36,373 bases of DNA from a virus: the IMG/VR virus record IMGVR_UViG_3300037635_000208, positions 1 through 36,373 of that record. One strand, given 5' to 3'. Of the stretch, positions 5,749 to 12,335 are shown piece by piece. Under the pieces are notes generated by a model that saw only the letters and a program-made list of their open reading frames with translations, was not told the origin of the DNA and did no database searches. Position 1 is the first letter of the stretch. The number at the start of each line of letters is the position of its first letter. Made by a program: the position numbers and the translations under genes.

Positions 5749-5948
5749 CTGTAGCAATGGAACGTATCTTAGCTTGGAAGATTATGCCAAGGCTAATGAT
5801 GTTAGTAATGACTGTTATGTATATCCGTTGCATCGAGTGGGCATTAACTCAACCAGACCTTAGTACTCAACAAAGTGCTCTTATTAGTGTGGTTACTGGT
5901 GCTATGACTGGTGCTTTTGCTGTATGGTTGGGGAATGAGAAGACATGA
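5745..5948 (+). CDS. Two-TM holin-like membrane protein
   Basis: 67 residues from ATG 5745, which overlaps the upstream stop as ATGA; a TTG at 5739 is less likely. There are two hydrophobic spans, about residues 12-33 (IMPRLMMLVMTVMYIRCIEW) and 44-62 (SALISVVTGAMTGAFAVWLG), with a short loop (TQPDLSTQQ) and a charged C-terminus. Size, topology and position directly before a 3TM holin and an endolysin fit a class II-type holin or a holin partner/antiholin. I recall near-identical patterns (MERVLAWK...RLMMLVMTVM) from marine phages. Which of the two membrane proteins forms the lethal hole cannot be told from sequence. Confidence 0.75.
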   Translation: MTVAMERILAWKIMPRLMMLVMTVMYIRCIEWALTQPDLSTQQSALISVVTGAMTGAFAVWLGNEKT

Positions 5949-6331
5949 TACAGGCTCTTATAGGACCAATAACCAGTTTAGCAGGGACATGGCTTAATGG
6001 AAAAGTTGAAACAAAGGCTGCGGAGACTAAAGCAAAGGTTGCCAAAGCTGAAGCTGAAGCACAGATTATGCTCTCTAGGGCAACTAGTGAAGCAGACTGG
6101 GAAAAGATTATGGCTCAGGGTAGCCAGAATAGTTGGAAAGACGAATGGCTAACTATTTTATTTTCAATACCGTTAATACTAGTATTTGTTGGTGACTGGG
6201 GTAGAGAAATAGTATCTAATGGCTTTGTGGCGCTGGAGTCTATGCCTGAGTGGTACCAGTACACACTTGGAGTTATTGTAGCCGCAAGTTTTGGTGTAAG
6301 ATCCGCTACTAGATTTTTTGGGAAAAAGTAA
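5945..6331 (+). CDS. 3TM holin of the gene transfer agent (GTA) type
   Basis: 128 residues; the ATG overlaps the previous stop by 4 nt. An N-terminal hydrophobic stretch is followed by an Ala/Lys/Glu-rich helix (residues ~18-48, VETKAAETKAKVAKAEAEAQ), then SWKDEWLTILFSIPLILVF and a last hydrophobic segment in PEWYQYTLGVIVAASFGVRS. The 'WKDEW-T-LFSIPL' and 'WYQYTLGV-VAASFGVR' blocks are typical of the 3TM holin family first described from alphaproteobacterial gene transfer agents. It would permeabilise the inner membrane for the endolysin encoded next, whose ATG shares one base with its stop. Confidence 0.85.
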   Translation: MIQALIGPITSLAGTWLNGKVETKAAETKAKVAKAEAEAQIMLSRATSEADWEKIMAQGSQNSWKDEWLTILFSIPLILVFVGDWGREIVSNGFVALESMPEWYQYTLGVIVAASFGVRSATRFFGKK

Positions 6332-6840
6332 TGAAAAAGAATTTTGATAAATGTCTATCAATGCTACTGCATCATGAGGGGGGCTTTGTGAATCACCCTC
6401 AAGATCCAGGCGGCATGACTAACCTTGGGGTTACTAAAAAGGTTTATGAAGCTTGGGTAGGGCATGAAGTAACTGAAAGTACCATGAAAGATCTTACCTT
6501 TGTGGATGTAGCCCCTATCTATAAAAAGAATTATTGGGACAAAGTTAGAGGTGATGATTTGCCTAGTGGTGTTGACTGGTGCGCCTTTGACTGGGGAGTA
6601 AACAGTGGTACTGGCCGTCCAGCTAAAGCTATCCAACGGGCTGTTGGAGCTACGCCAGATGGTGCTATTGGTCCTATGACACTTCAAGCTGTTTTTAATC
6701 ACGAGCCTCAAAGTGTTATTGAAAGTGTTTATCAACAACGTCAAAAGTTCTATGAGTCTTTACGCACCTTTGAGCATTTCGGTCGTGGGTGGACTCGGCG
6801 TAATAAGGAAACCTTAGATCAAGCTCTTAAAATGATTTGA
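6331..6840 (+). CDS. Endolysin, GH108 N-acetylmuramidase with PG-binding domain
   Basis: 169 residues, the usual size for the family. HHEGGFVNHPQDPGGMTNLG (residues 14-33) is the signature of glycoside hydrolase family 108, with Glu16 of EGG as the expected catalytic acid. YWDKVRGDDLPSGVDWCAFD and the following GVNSG-GRPAKAIQRAVG...DGAIGPMT form the C-terminal half with the peptidoglycan-binding-3-type module. It cleaves the glycan strand of peptidoglycan at the end of infection. No signal peptide or SAR span is seen, so release should depend on the adjacent holins. A 91-nt gap follows. Confidence 0.93.
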   Translation: MKKNFDKCLSMLLHHEGGFVNHPQDPGGMTNLGVTKKVYEAWVGHEVTESTMKDLTFVDVAPIYKKNYWDKVRGDDLPSGVDWCAFDWGVNSGTGRPAKAIQRAVGATPDGAIGPMTLQAVFNHEPQSVIESVYQQRQKFYESLRTFEHFGRGWTRRNKETLDQALKMI

Positions 6841-6931
6841 CGATACACAGTATTTAAATAATAATACTTATTATAATAGTAGGGGTAAAAAGTGAATCGT
6901 CCATGTTCCCCCTGCAGTTAAGGATAAAAAG

Positions 6932-7228
6932 ATGTCAGTACCTGAGCGAGTCAAGTCTACTATGCAGAGGCTAAACCTTAAAGGGGTTAATAAGCCTAAG
7001 CGTACTCCTGATCACCCTAGTAAGTCCCATGTCGTCATGGCTTCAGAAGGCGGTAAATATAAACTTATTAGATTTGGAGAACAAGGCGCTTCTACTGCAG
7101 GTAAGCCTAAAGCTGGCGAGTCTGACAAAATGAAAAAGAAAAGGGCAAGCTTCAAGGCTCGTCATTCTAAGAATATTAAAAAAGGTAAAATGTCTGCTGC
7201 TTATTGGGCGGATAAAGTCAAATGGTAA
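6932..7228 (+). CDS. Conserved Lys-rich small phage protein (FGEQGAST type)
   Basis: 98 residues, very basic. Recognisable blocks are KPKRTPDHPSKSHVV, KYKLIRFGEQGASTAGKP and RASFKARHSKNIKKGKMSAA followed by YWADKVKW at the C-terminus. This combination is common among cyanophages and marine metagenomic phages in a family of unknown function. It could bind nucleic acid or be packaged in the virion. It starts after a 91-nt gap containing a TATAAT (6872-6877) with no convincing -35 box. Confidence 0.85.
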   Translation: MSVPERVKSTMQRLNLKGVNKPKRTPDHPSKSHVVMASEGGKYKLIRFGEQGASTAGKPKAGESDKMKKKRASFKARHSKNIKKGKMSAAYWADKVKW

Positions 7229-7239
7229 AGGAAACCAAA

Positions 7240-7599
7240 ATGAAAACTCTAGCAATTATCCTAGCTCTGACAGCTACTACAGCAACAGCTGCAGACTTTC
7301 CATTGTTAGGACAAACAGTATCTATAGGTGCTGAGTCTGATACTAACTACACTACTGGTGTAGAGGATTGGGAGTGGGAACTTACACCATACGCTGGTGT
7401 TAATTTAATGGGAGTAGGCCTTACTCTAGAAACAGATATTGATATGCTTAAGCTGAACGAAGATGAGATCTTTACTGGCGTAGATGTAGAGTTAAATTAC
7501 TCTGTTCCCCATACTAATGTGAATTTATACACTGAGGTTTCATCTGACAAAGACTTTGACTTTGGTGATGTTACTATCGGTGCTACAGTTAAGTTTTAG
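7240..7599 (+). CDS. Exported beta-barrel-like small protein
   Basis: 119 residues from ATG 7240, with AAAGGAAACC as ribosome binding site; an ATG at 7222 in the same frame overlaps the previous gene and would spoil the signal peptide. The N-terminus MKTLAIILALTATTATA-ADF is a good Sec signal peptide with an Ala-rich cleavage site. The mature part has alternating-residue beta strands (WEWELTPYAGVNLMGVGLTL, VELNYSV, VNLYTEV) and ends DVTIGATVKF. A C-terminal Phe after an alternating strand is the usual outer-membrane insertion signal of Gram-negative porin-like proteins. It may therefore alter the infected cell surface, for instance to exclude other phages. That role is inference. Confidence 0.7.
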   Translation: MKTLAIILALTATTATAADFPLLGQTVSIGAESDTNYTTGVEDWEWELTPYAGVNLMGVGLTLETDIDMLKLNEDEIFTGVDVELNYSVPHTNVNLYTEVSSDKDFDFGDVTIGATVKF

Positions 7600-7601
7600 T
7601 T

Positions 7602-7796
7602 ATGTGGCTTGCGGTTCTGTTAGGTTGTACAAATCCTTCAGCAACAAGCTGTGATGTACTAGTACGCACAGGTGGTTTAATTCCTACAGAGCAAGCATGT
7701 AGAGAAGAAGTATCCCGTATGTCTAAAATACTAGCTGAAAATGGTATGTATGTAAGGGCACAGTGTTATAAGATTGGCAAAGGTGAAAGTGCTTAA
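7602..7796 (+). CDS. Small Cys-containing protein, possibly exported
   Basis: 64 residues. It begins MWLAVLLGCTNPSATSCDVL, a short hydrophobic start that could be a signal segment or an inner-membrane anchor, followed by a charged helix (EQACREEVSRMSKILAENG) and YVRAQCYKI. Four Cys residues (9, 17, 33, 55) suggest disulphides if it is periplasmic. It starts 2 nt after the exported protein and ends in a TAATG overlap with the next gene. I recall similar MWLA-x-LGC proteins in marine phages; no function is known to me. Confidence 0.65.
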   Translation: MWLAVLLGCTNPSATSCDVLVRTGGLIPTEQACREEVSRMSKILAENGMYVRAQCYKIGKGESA

Positions 7797-8035
7797 TGAC
7801 CCTTATTTCTCACTTCCCTTTACCTAACTTTCCTTTTCAAACTCATGAGAATATTATTTTTGAGAGTGCAGACAAGGATCGTTCTTATAAAGCTAATGTA
7901 GAAGAGCCTAACAAGGTTACTCCTGATACACCAGTAGAAGATCTAAAGTTGGTTAATCAGATGTATGCCTATAACCCTAATCCAAACAAACTACGAACTC
8001 CTGATGGTCAAATCGTAGATTTTATTATAGCTTAA
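7796..8035 (+). CDS. Small phage protein, 79 aa, unknown
   Basis: The ATG shares its A with the previous stop (TAATG). The protein is Pro- and Asn-rich (PLPNFPFQTHENIIFE, YAYNPNPNKLRTPDGQIVDF) with an acidic middle. No motif is recognised. Coupled translation and a tight fit between neighbours make the frame credible. Confidence 0.65.
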   Translation: MTLISHFPLPNFPFQTHENIIFESADKDRSYKANVEEPNKVTPDTPVEDLKLVNQMYAYNPNPNKLRTPDGQIVDFIIA

Positions 8036-8045
8036 AGGAAAAGAT

Positions 8046-8219
8046 ATGAAAAAGAAAATGAATCCAGGAATGGCAGCATTAAAGAAAGAAGCACCTGAAG
8101 TAGCAGCAAAGATGGGTTATAAGTATGGTGGCATGGCTAAAAAGAAGATGGGTTATGCCAAGGGTGGTATGGCTAATTGCGGTGCCTCTATGAAACCTAA
8201 TAGGAAAGCGAAAAGCTAA
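8046..8219 (+). CDS. 57-aa Lys/Gly/Met-rich phage protein
   Basis: A short frame from ATG 8046 with AAAGGAAAAGAT before it. The protein is MKKKMNPGMAALKKEAPEVA followed by two GGMA blocks (KYGGMAKKKMGY, AKGGMANCG) and a basic tail. I recall such 'MNPGM-AL-K-APEVA-KMGY--GGMAKK' proteins in many marine phages. The repeated K-K-M-GY-x-x-GGMA unit is a small internal duplication. The stop overlaps the next ATG by one base. Confidence 0.7.
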   Translation: MKKKMNPGMAALKKEAPEVAAKMGYKYGGMAKKKMGYAKGGMANCGASMKPNRKAKS

Positions 8220-8986
8220 TGGCAGCTCCAGTAATATTAGTTTTAGGCAATATGGCTGTACAAGCTGGATCAGCTTTAATACGCAAGCAATTAATGAAGC
8301 TTGGGTTTAGGGTTGCTAAAGATTACAAGAAGTTTTCTAACGTGACTAAGGTTACTAAGGACAATGCTGCTAACGTTCTTAATAAAGCTGAAAAACTTTC
8401 TGACAGACTTAAACCTTCTGGGAGAGTAAAACCAAAGAAACAAGAACTTGTTATGCCTACAAAGCCTAAACCAAAGGCAGATAGTAAAACTGTAGGTTCA
8501 CAATTTGATAAGAGTCAAAAGCTTAGTGACTTTGGTACAGTTGGGCCTAGAGTACCTAAATCATCACGACTACGCAATGTGGCCGCTGGAGCAGGTGCAG
8601 CATCAGTAGCACCTACAGCAGTAGGTGATAAAGCCCCTAAGCAACCTAAAGTTAAATCTGGTCCAAGGGACAGTAGACCTGTGGGGATTATAGAGGAACC
8701 TATCTCTAGACAATCCAGAACCACTAAACCTTCTACTCCTGCATTAGAAGCTGGATTTACTAACGTAGATAAAGCTCCTCCTAAGACTACTCTTGAAAAA
8801 GTAGTTAAACCTAAAGCAAGACCAGCTACAGTTAAAAAAGAACTGTCAGCTTTTGGTAAAGCATTTAAGAAAGCTCGTGCATCTAAAAGATATTCTTTTA
8901 CTTTTAATGATAAAGAATATACTACTCGTTATAAAGAAGAAACTGTAGCAGAGCATAAGAAAAAATTTCAGAAAAAGAAAAAGTAA
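8219..8986 (+). CDS. Basic, Pro/Lys-rich protein with conserved C-terminal motif
   Basis: 255 residues. A hydrophobic N-terminal segment (APVILVLGNMAVQAGSALIR) is followed by a long low-complexity stretch rich in K, P, S and R, probably disordered. The C-terminus reads AFGKAFKKARASKRYSFTFN then DKEYTTRYKEE and a poly-Lys end. 'F-KAF--AR--K--FTFNGK-YTT--KEE' is a C-terminal motif I remember from many phage small structural proteins. It may bind DNA or be packaged, and the role is unproven. It is followed directly by the next ATG. Confidence 0.7.
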   Translation: MAAPVILVLGNMAVQAGSALIRKQLMKLGFRVAKDYKKFSNVTKVTKDNAANVLNKAEKLSDRLKPSGRVKPKKQELVMPTKPKPKADSKTVGSQFDKSQKLSDFGTVGPRVPKSSRLRNVAAGAGAASVAPTAVGDKAPKQPKVKSGPRDSRPVGIIEEPISRQSRTTKPSTPALEAGFTNVDKAPPKTTLEKVVKPKARPATVKKELSAFGKAFKKARASKRYSFTFNDKEYTTRYKEETVAEHKKKFQKKKK

Positions 8987-9355
8987 ATGCCAGATCTAAG
9001 TAAGTCAAAGTTTCATACACAAGGGTACACTATTGCATCTACTTCGGCAGATGCTAGTGCTACCGCTGTGTATACTTGTCCTGCTAACTTCAGTGCCATT
9101 ACTAGGTATTTGCATATAAGTAATAGCTCTAATTCTACTAAGAAGGTGTTTGTACAATTCTATCATGCTGAAGATAATGAGTATCATTACATAGCTAATG
9201 GACTTAGTATGGCAGGACACTCTGTAACTAACTTAGTTAATGGTGGATACTTTAATCTACACTCAGGTGATAAAATTTTAGTATACGGTGAGACTACTAA
9301 TACTATGGAAGTTCTTGTTTCAGTAGAAGAGTATTTTGATCCGAATCGCAGTTAA
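8987..9355 (+). CDS. Small beta-sandwich-like, probably virion protein
   Basis: 122 residues, Thr/Ser-rich, with regular beta strands: TAVYTCPANFSAITRYLHIS, KKVFVQFYHAEDNEYHYIAN, then HSGDKILVYGETTNTMEVLV. I recall this pattern ('Y--PANFTAI---LHISN---S-KKV-VQFYH...SGDKI-VY') from marine phage virion or neck-associated proteins, but no defined role. There is an 86-nt gap after it that carries a promoter. Confidence 0.7.
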   Translation: MPDLSKSKFHTQGYTIASTSADASATAVYTCPANFSAITRYLHISNSSNSTKKVFVQFYHAEDNEYHYIANGLSMAGHSVTNLVNGGYFNLHSGDKILVYGETTNTMEVLVSVEEYFDPNRS

Positions 9356-9367
9356 TGCATAACGGGG

Positions 9368-9396
9368 TTGCAATCTTATCTATAGTATGATATAAC
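9368..9396 (+). promoter_or_regulatory. Promoter of the DUF1127 gene
   Basis: TTGCAA (9368-9373), a 17-base spacer and TATAAC (9391-9396), with TG one base before the -10 box (an extended -10). It lies in one of the few intergenic gaps of the rightward strand, so the genes from 9442 on can be transcribed independently. Transcription should start near 9403. Confidence 0.65.
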
Positions 9397-9409
9397 TATT
9401 TATGTAAAA

Positions 9410-9437
9410 CTACTCCCGCACAAGTTAAAAGGAGTAG
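9410..9437 (+). promoter_or_regulatory. Hairpin masking the DUF1127 ribosome binding site
   Basis: CTACTCC (9410-9416) pairs with GGAGTAG (9431-9437), a perfect 7-bp stem with a 14-nt loop. The right arm contains GGAG, the Shine-Dalgarno sequence of the ATG at 9442. The RNA from the promoter at 9368 would begin just before the hairpin, so nearly the whole leader is this element. It could make translation depend on temperature, a protein or unfolding by RNA. Confidence 0.6.
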
Positions 9438-9441
9438 TGCT

Positions 9442-9582
9442 ATGTTTAGAAAAGTATTAAAAGCGATTCAAGAGAATCAACAACGACGAGCAGACTATTG
9501 GATTCTCATGAACTTGAGTGACAAAGAGCTGCATGACATGGGGATCAGTAGAGGTGAAATCAGGCAAAAAGTCTACGGTTAA
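9442..9582 (+). CDS. DUF1127 (YjiS-like) protein
   Basis: 46 residues: MFRKVLKAIQENQQRRADYW, then ILMNLSDKELHDMGISRGEI and RQKVYG. 'L-x-x-LSDxELxDxGISRxEI' is the hallmark of the DUF1127 family, small proteins abundant in Alphaproteobacteria. In Rhodobacter sphaeroides one member (CcaF1) is an RNA-binding protein affecting RNA turnover, and in Agrobacterium members influence phosphate and carbon metabolism. A phage copy may therefore tune host RNA or nutrient responses; that is inference. It has its own promoter and a hairpin over its ribosome binding site. Its end overlaps the start region of the next gene. Confidence 0.85.
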   Translation: MFRKVLKAIQENQQRRADYWILMNLSDKELHDMGISRGEIRQKVYG

Positions 9583-9736
9583 TGCAGCGGGTAATTATAC
9601 TAAGCCTGGTATGCGTAAGCGCCTTGTTGCTTCCGTTAAAGCTGGAGGGAAAGGTGGTAAGCCAGGACAATGGTCCGCCAGGAAAGCCCAGATGGTTGCA
9701 AAGCAATACAAAGCTAAAGGTGGAGGATATAAGTAG
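9554..9736 (+). CDS. Conserved small basic phage protein (KGGKPGQWSARKAQ type)
   Basis: 60 residues if started at GTG 9554 (VKSGKKSTVNAAGNYTKPGM), which matches where I recall homologs begin; ATG 9533 in the same frame is the alternative. The core RKRLVASVKAGGKGGKPGQW and SARKAQMVAKQYKAKGGGYK is a widespread short phage/bacterial family of unknown function. It is Lys/Gly-rich and may bind nucleic acid. It overlaps the DUF1127 gene in another frame and shares its final G with the next GTG. Confidence 0.8.
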   Translation: MKSGKKSTVNAAGNYTKPGMRKRLVASVKAGGKGGKPGQWSARKAQMVAKQYKAKGGGYK

Positions 9737-9888
9737 TGAAAGTAGATGCACCTAAAGGTTATCATTGGATGAAGCAAAAAGATGGTAGCTTAAAACTAAT
9801 GAAACATAAAGATAAATTTGTGCCTCATAAGGGTGCATCTCTTACTGCTAATTTTCCTGTACAAAAGAAACACGATGCCAAAAAGTAA
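9736..9888 (+). CDS. 50-aa conserved marine phage protein (GYHWMK type)
   Basis: The start is GTG 9736, overlapping the previous TAG by one base, with TGGAGGAT as a strong ribosome binding site. The sequence VKVDAPKGYHWMKQKDGSLK, LMKHKDKFVPHKGASL, TANFPVQKKHDAKK is of a type I recall from marine phages (GYHWMK...KLM--...F-PHKGAS---F-V-K). Function unknown. Its end overlaps the start of the next gene by 14 nt. Confidence 0.75.
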   Translation: MKVDAPKGYHWMKQKDGSLKLMKHKDKFVPHKGASLTANFPVQKKHDAKK

Positions 9889-10135
9889 AAGTCAAAAAAG
9901 TCTGACAGCTTGGACTAAGCAGAAGTGGAGAACCAAGAGTGGTAAACCATCGACGCAAGGTCCAAAAGCTACAGGCGAAAGGTATTTACCTGAGAAGGCT
10001 ATTAAGTCTCTTAGTTCTTCTGAGTATGCCGCTACAACACGAGCAAAGCGAAAAGGCACTGCTAAGGGTAAGCAGTTTGTGGCTCAACCTAAGAAAGTTA
10101 GAGCCAAAGTAAAACCACATAGGAAGATTAAATGA
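9875..10135 (+). CDS. Conserved basic phage protein (KWRTKSGKPS...GERYLPEKAI type)
   Basis: 86 residues from ATG 9875; the in-frame upstream extension to 9818 lies inside the previous gene. Blocks LTAWTKQKWRTKSGKPS, TGERYLPEKAIKSLSSSEYA and ATTRAKRKGTAKGKQFVAQP are highly characteristic and occur widely in phages and some bacteria as a family of unknown function. It is extremely basic. It overlaps the start of the terminase small subunit candidate by 4 nt (ATGA). Confidence 0.85.
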   Translation: MPKSKSQKSLTAWTKQKWRTKSGKPSTQGPKATGERYLPEKAIKSLSSSEYAATTRAKRKGTAKGKQFVAQPKKVRAKVKPHRKIK

Positions 10136-10500
10136 GTCGTAATCTAACAGAAAAGCAACAGAAATTTCTTGATGCCTTGTTTGAAGAAGCTCAAGGTAAT
10201 CCAGCAAAAGCAATGAAGATTGCTGGTTATGCTACAGGAGTTGCATCCAGTACTGTAATGAATGTATTACAGGATGAAATTGCTGACCTAACCAAAAAGT
10301 TTATTGCTACCCGTGGACCACAAGCAGCTTGGTCTATGATGCAAGTTATGCAAAATCCTACTGATTTAGGTAATAAAGAAAAGATGTCAGCTGCTAAAGA
10401 CTTTTTAGATAGAGCTGGCTTTGTCAAGACAGATAAAGTCGAAGTTAAAACAGATAGTCCTTTATTTATATTACCGCCAAAAGATAATGAAAACACATAA
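10132..10500 (+). CDS. Terminase small subunit (probable)
   Basis: 122 residues. The N-terminus LTEKQQKFLDALFEEAQGNP followed by AKAMKIAGYATGV has the helix-turn-helix pattern of phage small terminases, which recognise the packaging site and recruit the large subunit. The middle (GPQAAWSMMQVMQNPTDLGN, KEKMSAAKDFLDRAG) is helical, matching the oligomerisation region. The short length, the location two genes before the large subunit, and the C-terminal 'SPLFILPPK' fit. The stop lies 14 nt into the next gene. Confidence 0.75.
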   Translation: MSRNLTEKQQKFLDALFEEAQGNPAKAMKIAGYATGVASSTVMNVLQDEIADLTKKFIATRGPQAAWSMMQVMQNPTDLGNKEKMSAAKDFLDRAGFVKTDKVEVKTDSPLFILPPKDNENT

Positions 10501-10918
10501 AACTTGGCAATTACCTAAACCTGAAAAAACTGATGACGGTTTTGAATGGGTTCCTGTAGTTAGAGTTGGTAGAGTTATACCCTTTGGCTATGAACAAGAT
10601 CCAGATGATGAAGATATTCTTCTTCCTATAGAAGATGAATTAGAATTACTTGAACAAGCTAAGAAATATCTAAAACAATATAGTCTGCGTGAAGTAGCAG
10701 CTTGGTTAAGCGAAGTATCTGGAAGATCTATCTCTCACGTAGGCTTGCAAAAGAGGATTCAACTTGAGCAAAAGCGTAAGAGAGAAGCTGCAACGTACCA
10801 CTATTATGCCGAAAGGTACAAAGAAGCCGCAGAAAAAGCGAAAAAGCTCGAAGAGCAACGTATTGGTGCAAGACTCTCCAGAGACGGTACCAGCTACAGT
10901 GAAGCCAGAGCCGATTGA
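10487..10918 (+). CDS. Helix-turn-helix and coiled-coil protein upstream of TerL
   Basis: 143 residues from ATG 10487 (MKTHKTWQLPKPEK); an upstream in-frame start at 10421 would overlap the small terminase more. After an acidic N-terminal half (QDPDDEDILLPIEDELELLE) comes YSLREVAAWLSEVSGRSISH then VGLQKRI, a helix-turn-helix, followed by a long charged helix (KRKREAATYHYYAERYKEAA). It may be a second DNA-binding packaging factor. Its last 113 nt overlap the start of the large terminase in a different frame. Confidence 0.75.
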   Translation: MKTHKTWQLPKPEKTDDGFEWVPVVRVGRVIPFGYEQDPDDEDILLPIEDELELLEQAKKYLKQYSLREVAAWLSEVSGRSISHVGLQKRIQLEQKRKREAATYHYYAERYKEAAEKAKKLEEQRIGARLSRDGTSYSEARAD

Positions 10919-12326
10919 TGTTGAGCAAGCTCAAAAAGAAATTATTTTTAAACCTAACTCTGGCCCACAAACAGAGTTTCTTTCTTCAACTGAGCAAGAA
11001 GTTTTATACGGAGGTTCAGCTGGTGGGGGTAAGAGCTACGCTATGGTGGCCGATCCTGTCAGATACCTTAATAATCCTAATGCTAGGATGCTTCTTGTTC
11101 GTAGGAGCACTGAGGAATTAAGAGAACTTATTTCTGTTTCAAAACAATTATACCCCAAAGCAATCCCTGGTATAAAGTTTATGGAAAGAGATAAGACTTG
11201 GGTAGCTCCGAGTGGCGCTACACTCTGGATGTCTTACCTTGATCGTGATGACGATGTTATGCGCTATCAGGGTCAGGCATTTAACTGGATCGGTTTTGAC
11301 GAATTAACGCAATGGCCTACACCTTATCCTTGGAACTATATGAGGTCACGTCTTCGTACAACCAAAGCCAGTGGACTACCCTTATATATGAGGGCCACTA
11401 GTAACCCTGGCGGTCCTGGGCATCAATGGGTTAAGAAGACTTTTATTAACCCTTCGTCACATAACAAGGCTTTTTGGGCAACGGATACAGATAGTGGTGA
11501 AGTTATATGCTGGCCGAAAGGTCATAGTCGAGAAGGTGAGCCACTGTTTAAACGTAGGTTTATACCTGCTACCTTATTCGATAATCCTTATTTAGCAGAT
11601 GATGGTATGTATGAGGCTAATCTTCTGTCGTTACCTGAGCATCAACGTAGGCAACTGCTAGAAGGTGATTGGGATATTAATGAAGGTGCTGCCTTTCCAG
11701 AGTTTAATCGTAGGATTCATGTTGTAGATCCTTATGATATACCCTCTAACTGGACAAGGTTTAGAGCTGCAGATTATGGTTATGGTTCTTACAGTGGTGT
11801 TCTTTGGTTTGCTGTAACCCCTGCAGAACAACTTGTAATTTATAGGGAAATGTATGTAAGTAAGGTTATAGCCACAGATTTAGCTGATATGATTTTAGAG
11901 GTTGAATCAGGAGAGAAAATGCGCTATGGTGTTTTGGATTCTAGTTTATGGCATAATCGTGGTGATACTGGGCCATCATTGGCTGAACAGATGATTATGA
12001 AAGGTTGTCGTTGGAGGCCTGCAGATAGATCTAAAGGCTCTCGTGTATCTGGTAAAAACGAAATACACAGACGGTTACAAGTAGATGAGTTTACCGAGGA
12101 GTCTAGGTTAGTTATTTTTAATAACTGTACTAATCTTATTTCTCAATTACCAGCAATACCTCTGGATAAAAACAATCCAGAAGATGTAGATACTAATTCA
12201 GAAGATCACCTGTATGACGCTTTGCGTTATGGTGTAATGACAAGACCAAGAAGTAATGTTTTTGACTTTGATCCAGCCTCTCAGCATACAGGGTTTCAAG
12301 TCAGTGATCCAACCTTTGGCTACTAA
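10806..12326 (+). CDS. terL: Terminase large subunit (ATPase and nuclease)
   Basis: 506 residues from ATG 10806. Walker A is GGSAGGGKSY (about residues 70-79); Walker B lies in FNWIGFDELTQW (about 158-169), with D-E as the catalytic pair; coupling motif residues follow in MRATSNPGG. The C-terminal nuclease has AADYGYG (about 321), GVLDSSLW (about 375) and DHLYDALRYG (about 467), supplying the acidic metal ligands. It packages DNA into the prohead and cuts the concatemer. The start is odd: 113 nt overlap the previous gene and no clear ribosome binding site precedes it; the conserved domain starts only near residue 50, after a Lys-rich segment (MPKGTKKPQKKRKSSKSN). Confidence 0.95.
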   Translation: MPKGTKKPQKKRKSSKSNVLVQDSPETVPATVKPEPIDVEQAQKEIIFKPNSGPQTEFLSSTEQEVLYGGSAGGGKSYAMVADPVRYLNNPNARMLLVRRSTEELRELISVSKQLYPKAIPGIKFMERDKTWVAPSGATLWMSYLDRDDDVMRYQGQAFNWIGFDELTQWPTPYPWNYMRSRLRTTKASGLPLYMRATSNPGGPGHQWVKKTFINPSSHNKAFWATDTDSGEVICWPKGHSREGEPLFKRRFIPATLFDNPYLADDGMYEANLLSLPEHQRRQLLEGDWDINEGAAFPEFNRRIHVVDPYDIPSNWTRFRAADYGYGSYSGVLWFAVTPAEQLVIYREMYVSKVIATDLADMILEVESGEKMRYGVLDSSLWHNRGDTGPSLAEQMIMKGCRWRPADRSKGSRVSGKNEIHRRLQVDEFTEESRLVIFNNCTNLISQLPAIPLDKNNPEDVDTNSEDHLYDALRYGVMTRPRSNVFDFDPASQHTGFQVSDPTFGY

Positions 12327-12335
12327 GGAAGTAAT

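Noticed and set aside
6872-6877. Promoter before the gene at 6932
   Set aside because: A TATAAT is present, but the bases at the -35 distance (AGTATT or shifted by one) do not fit and no extended -10 is seen.
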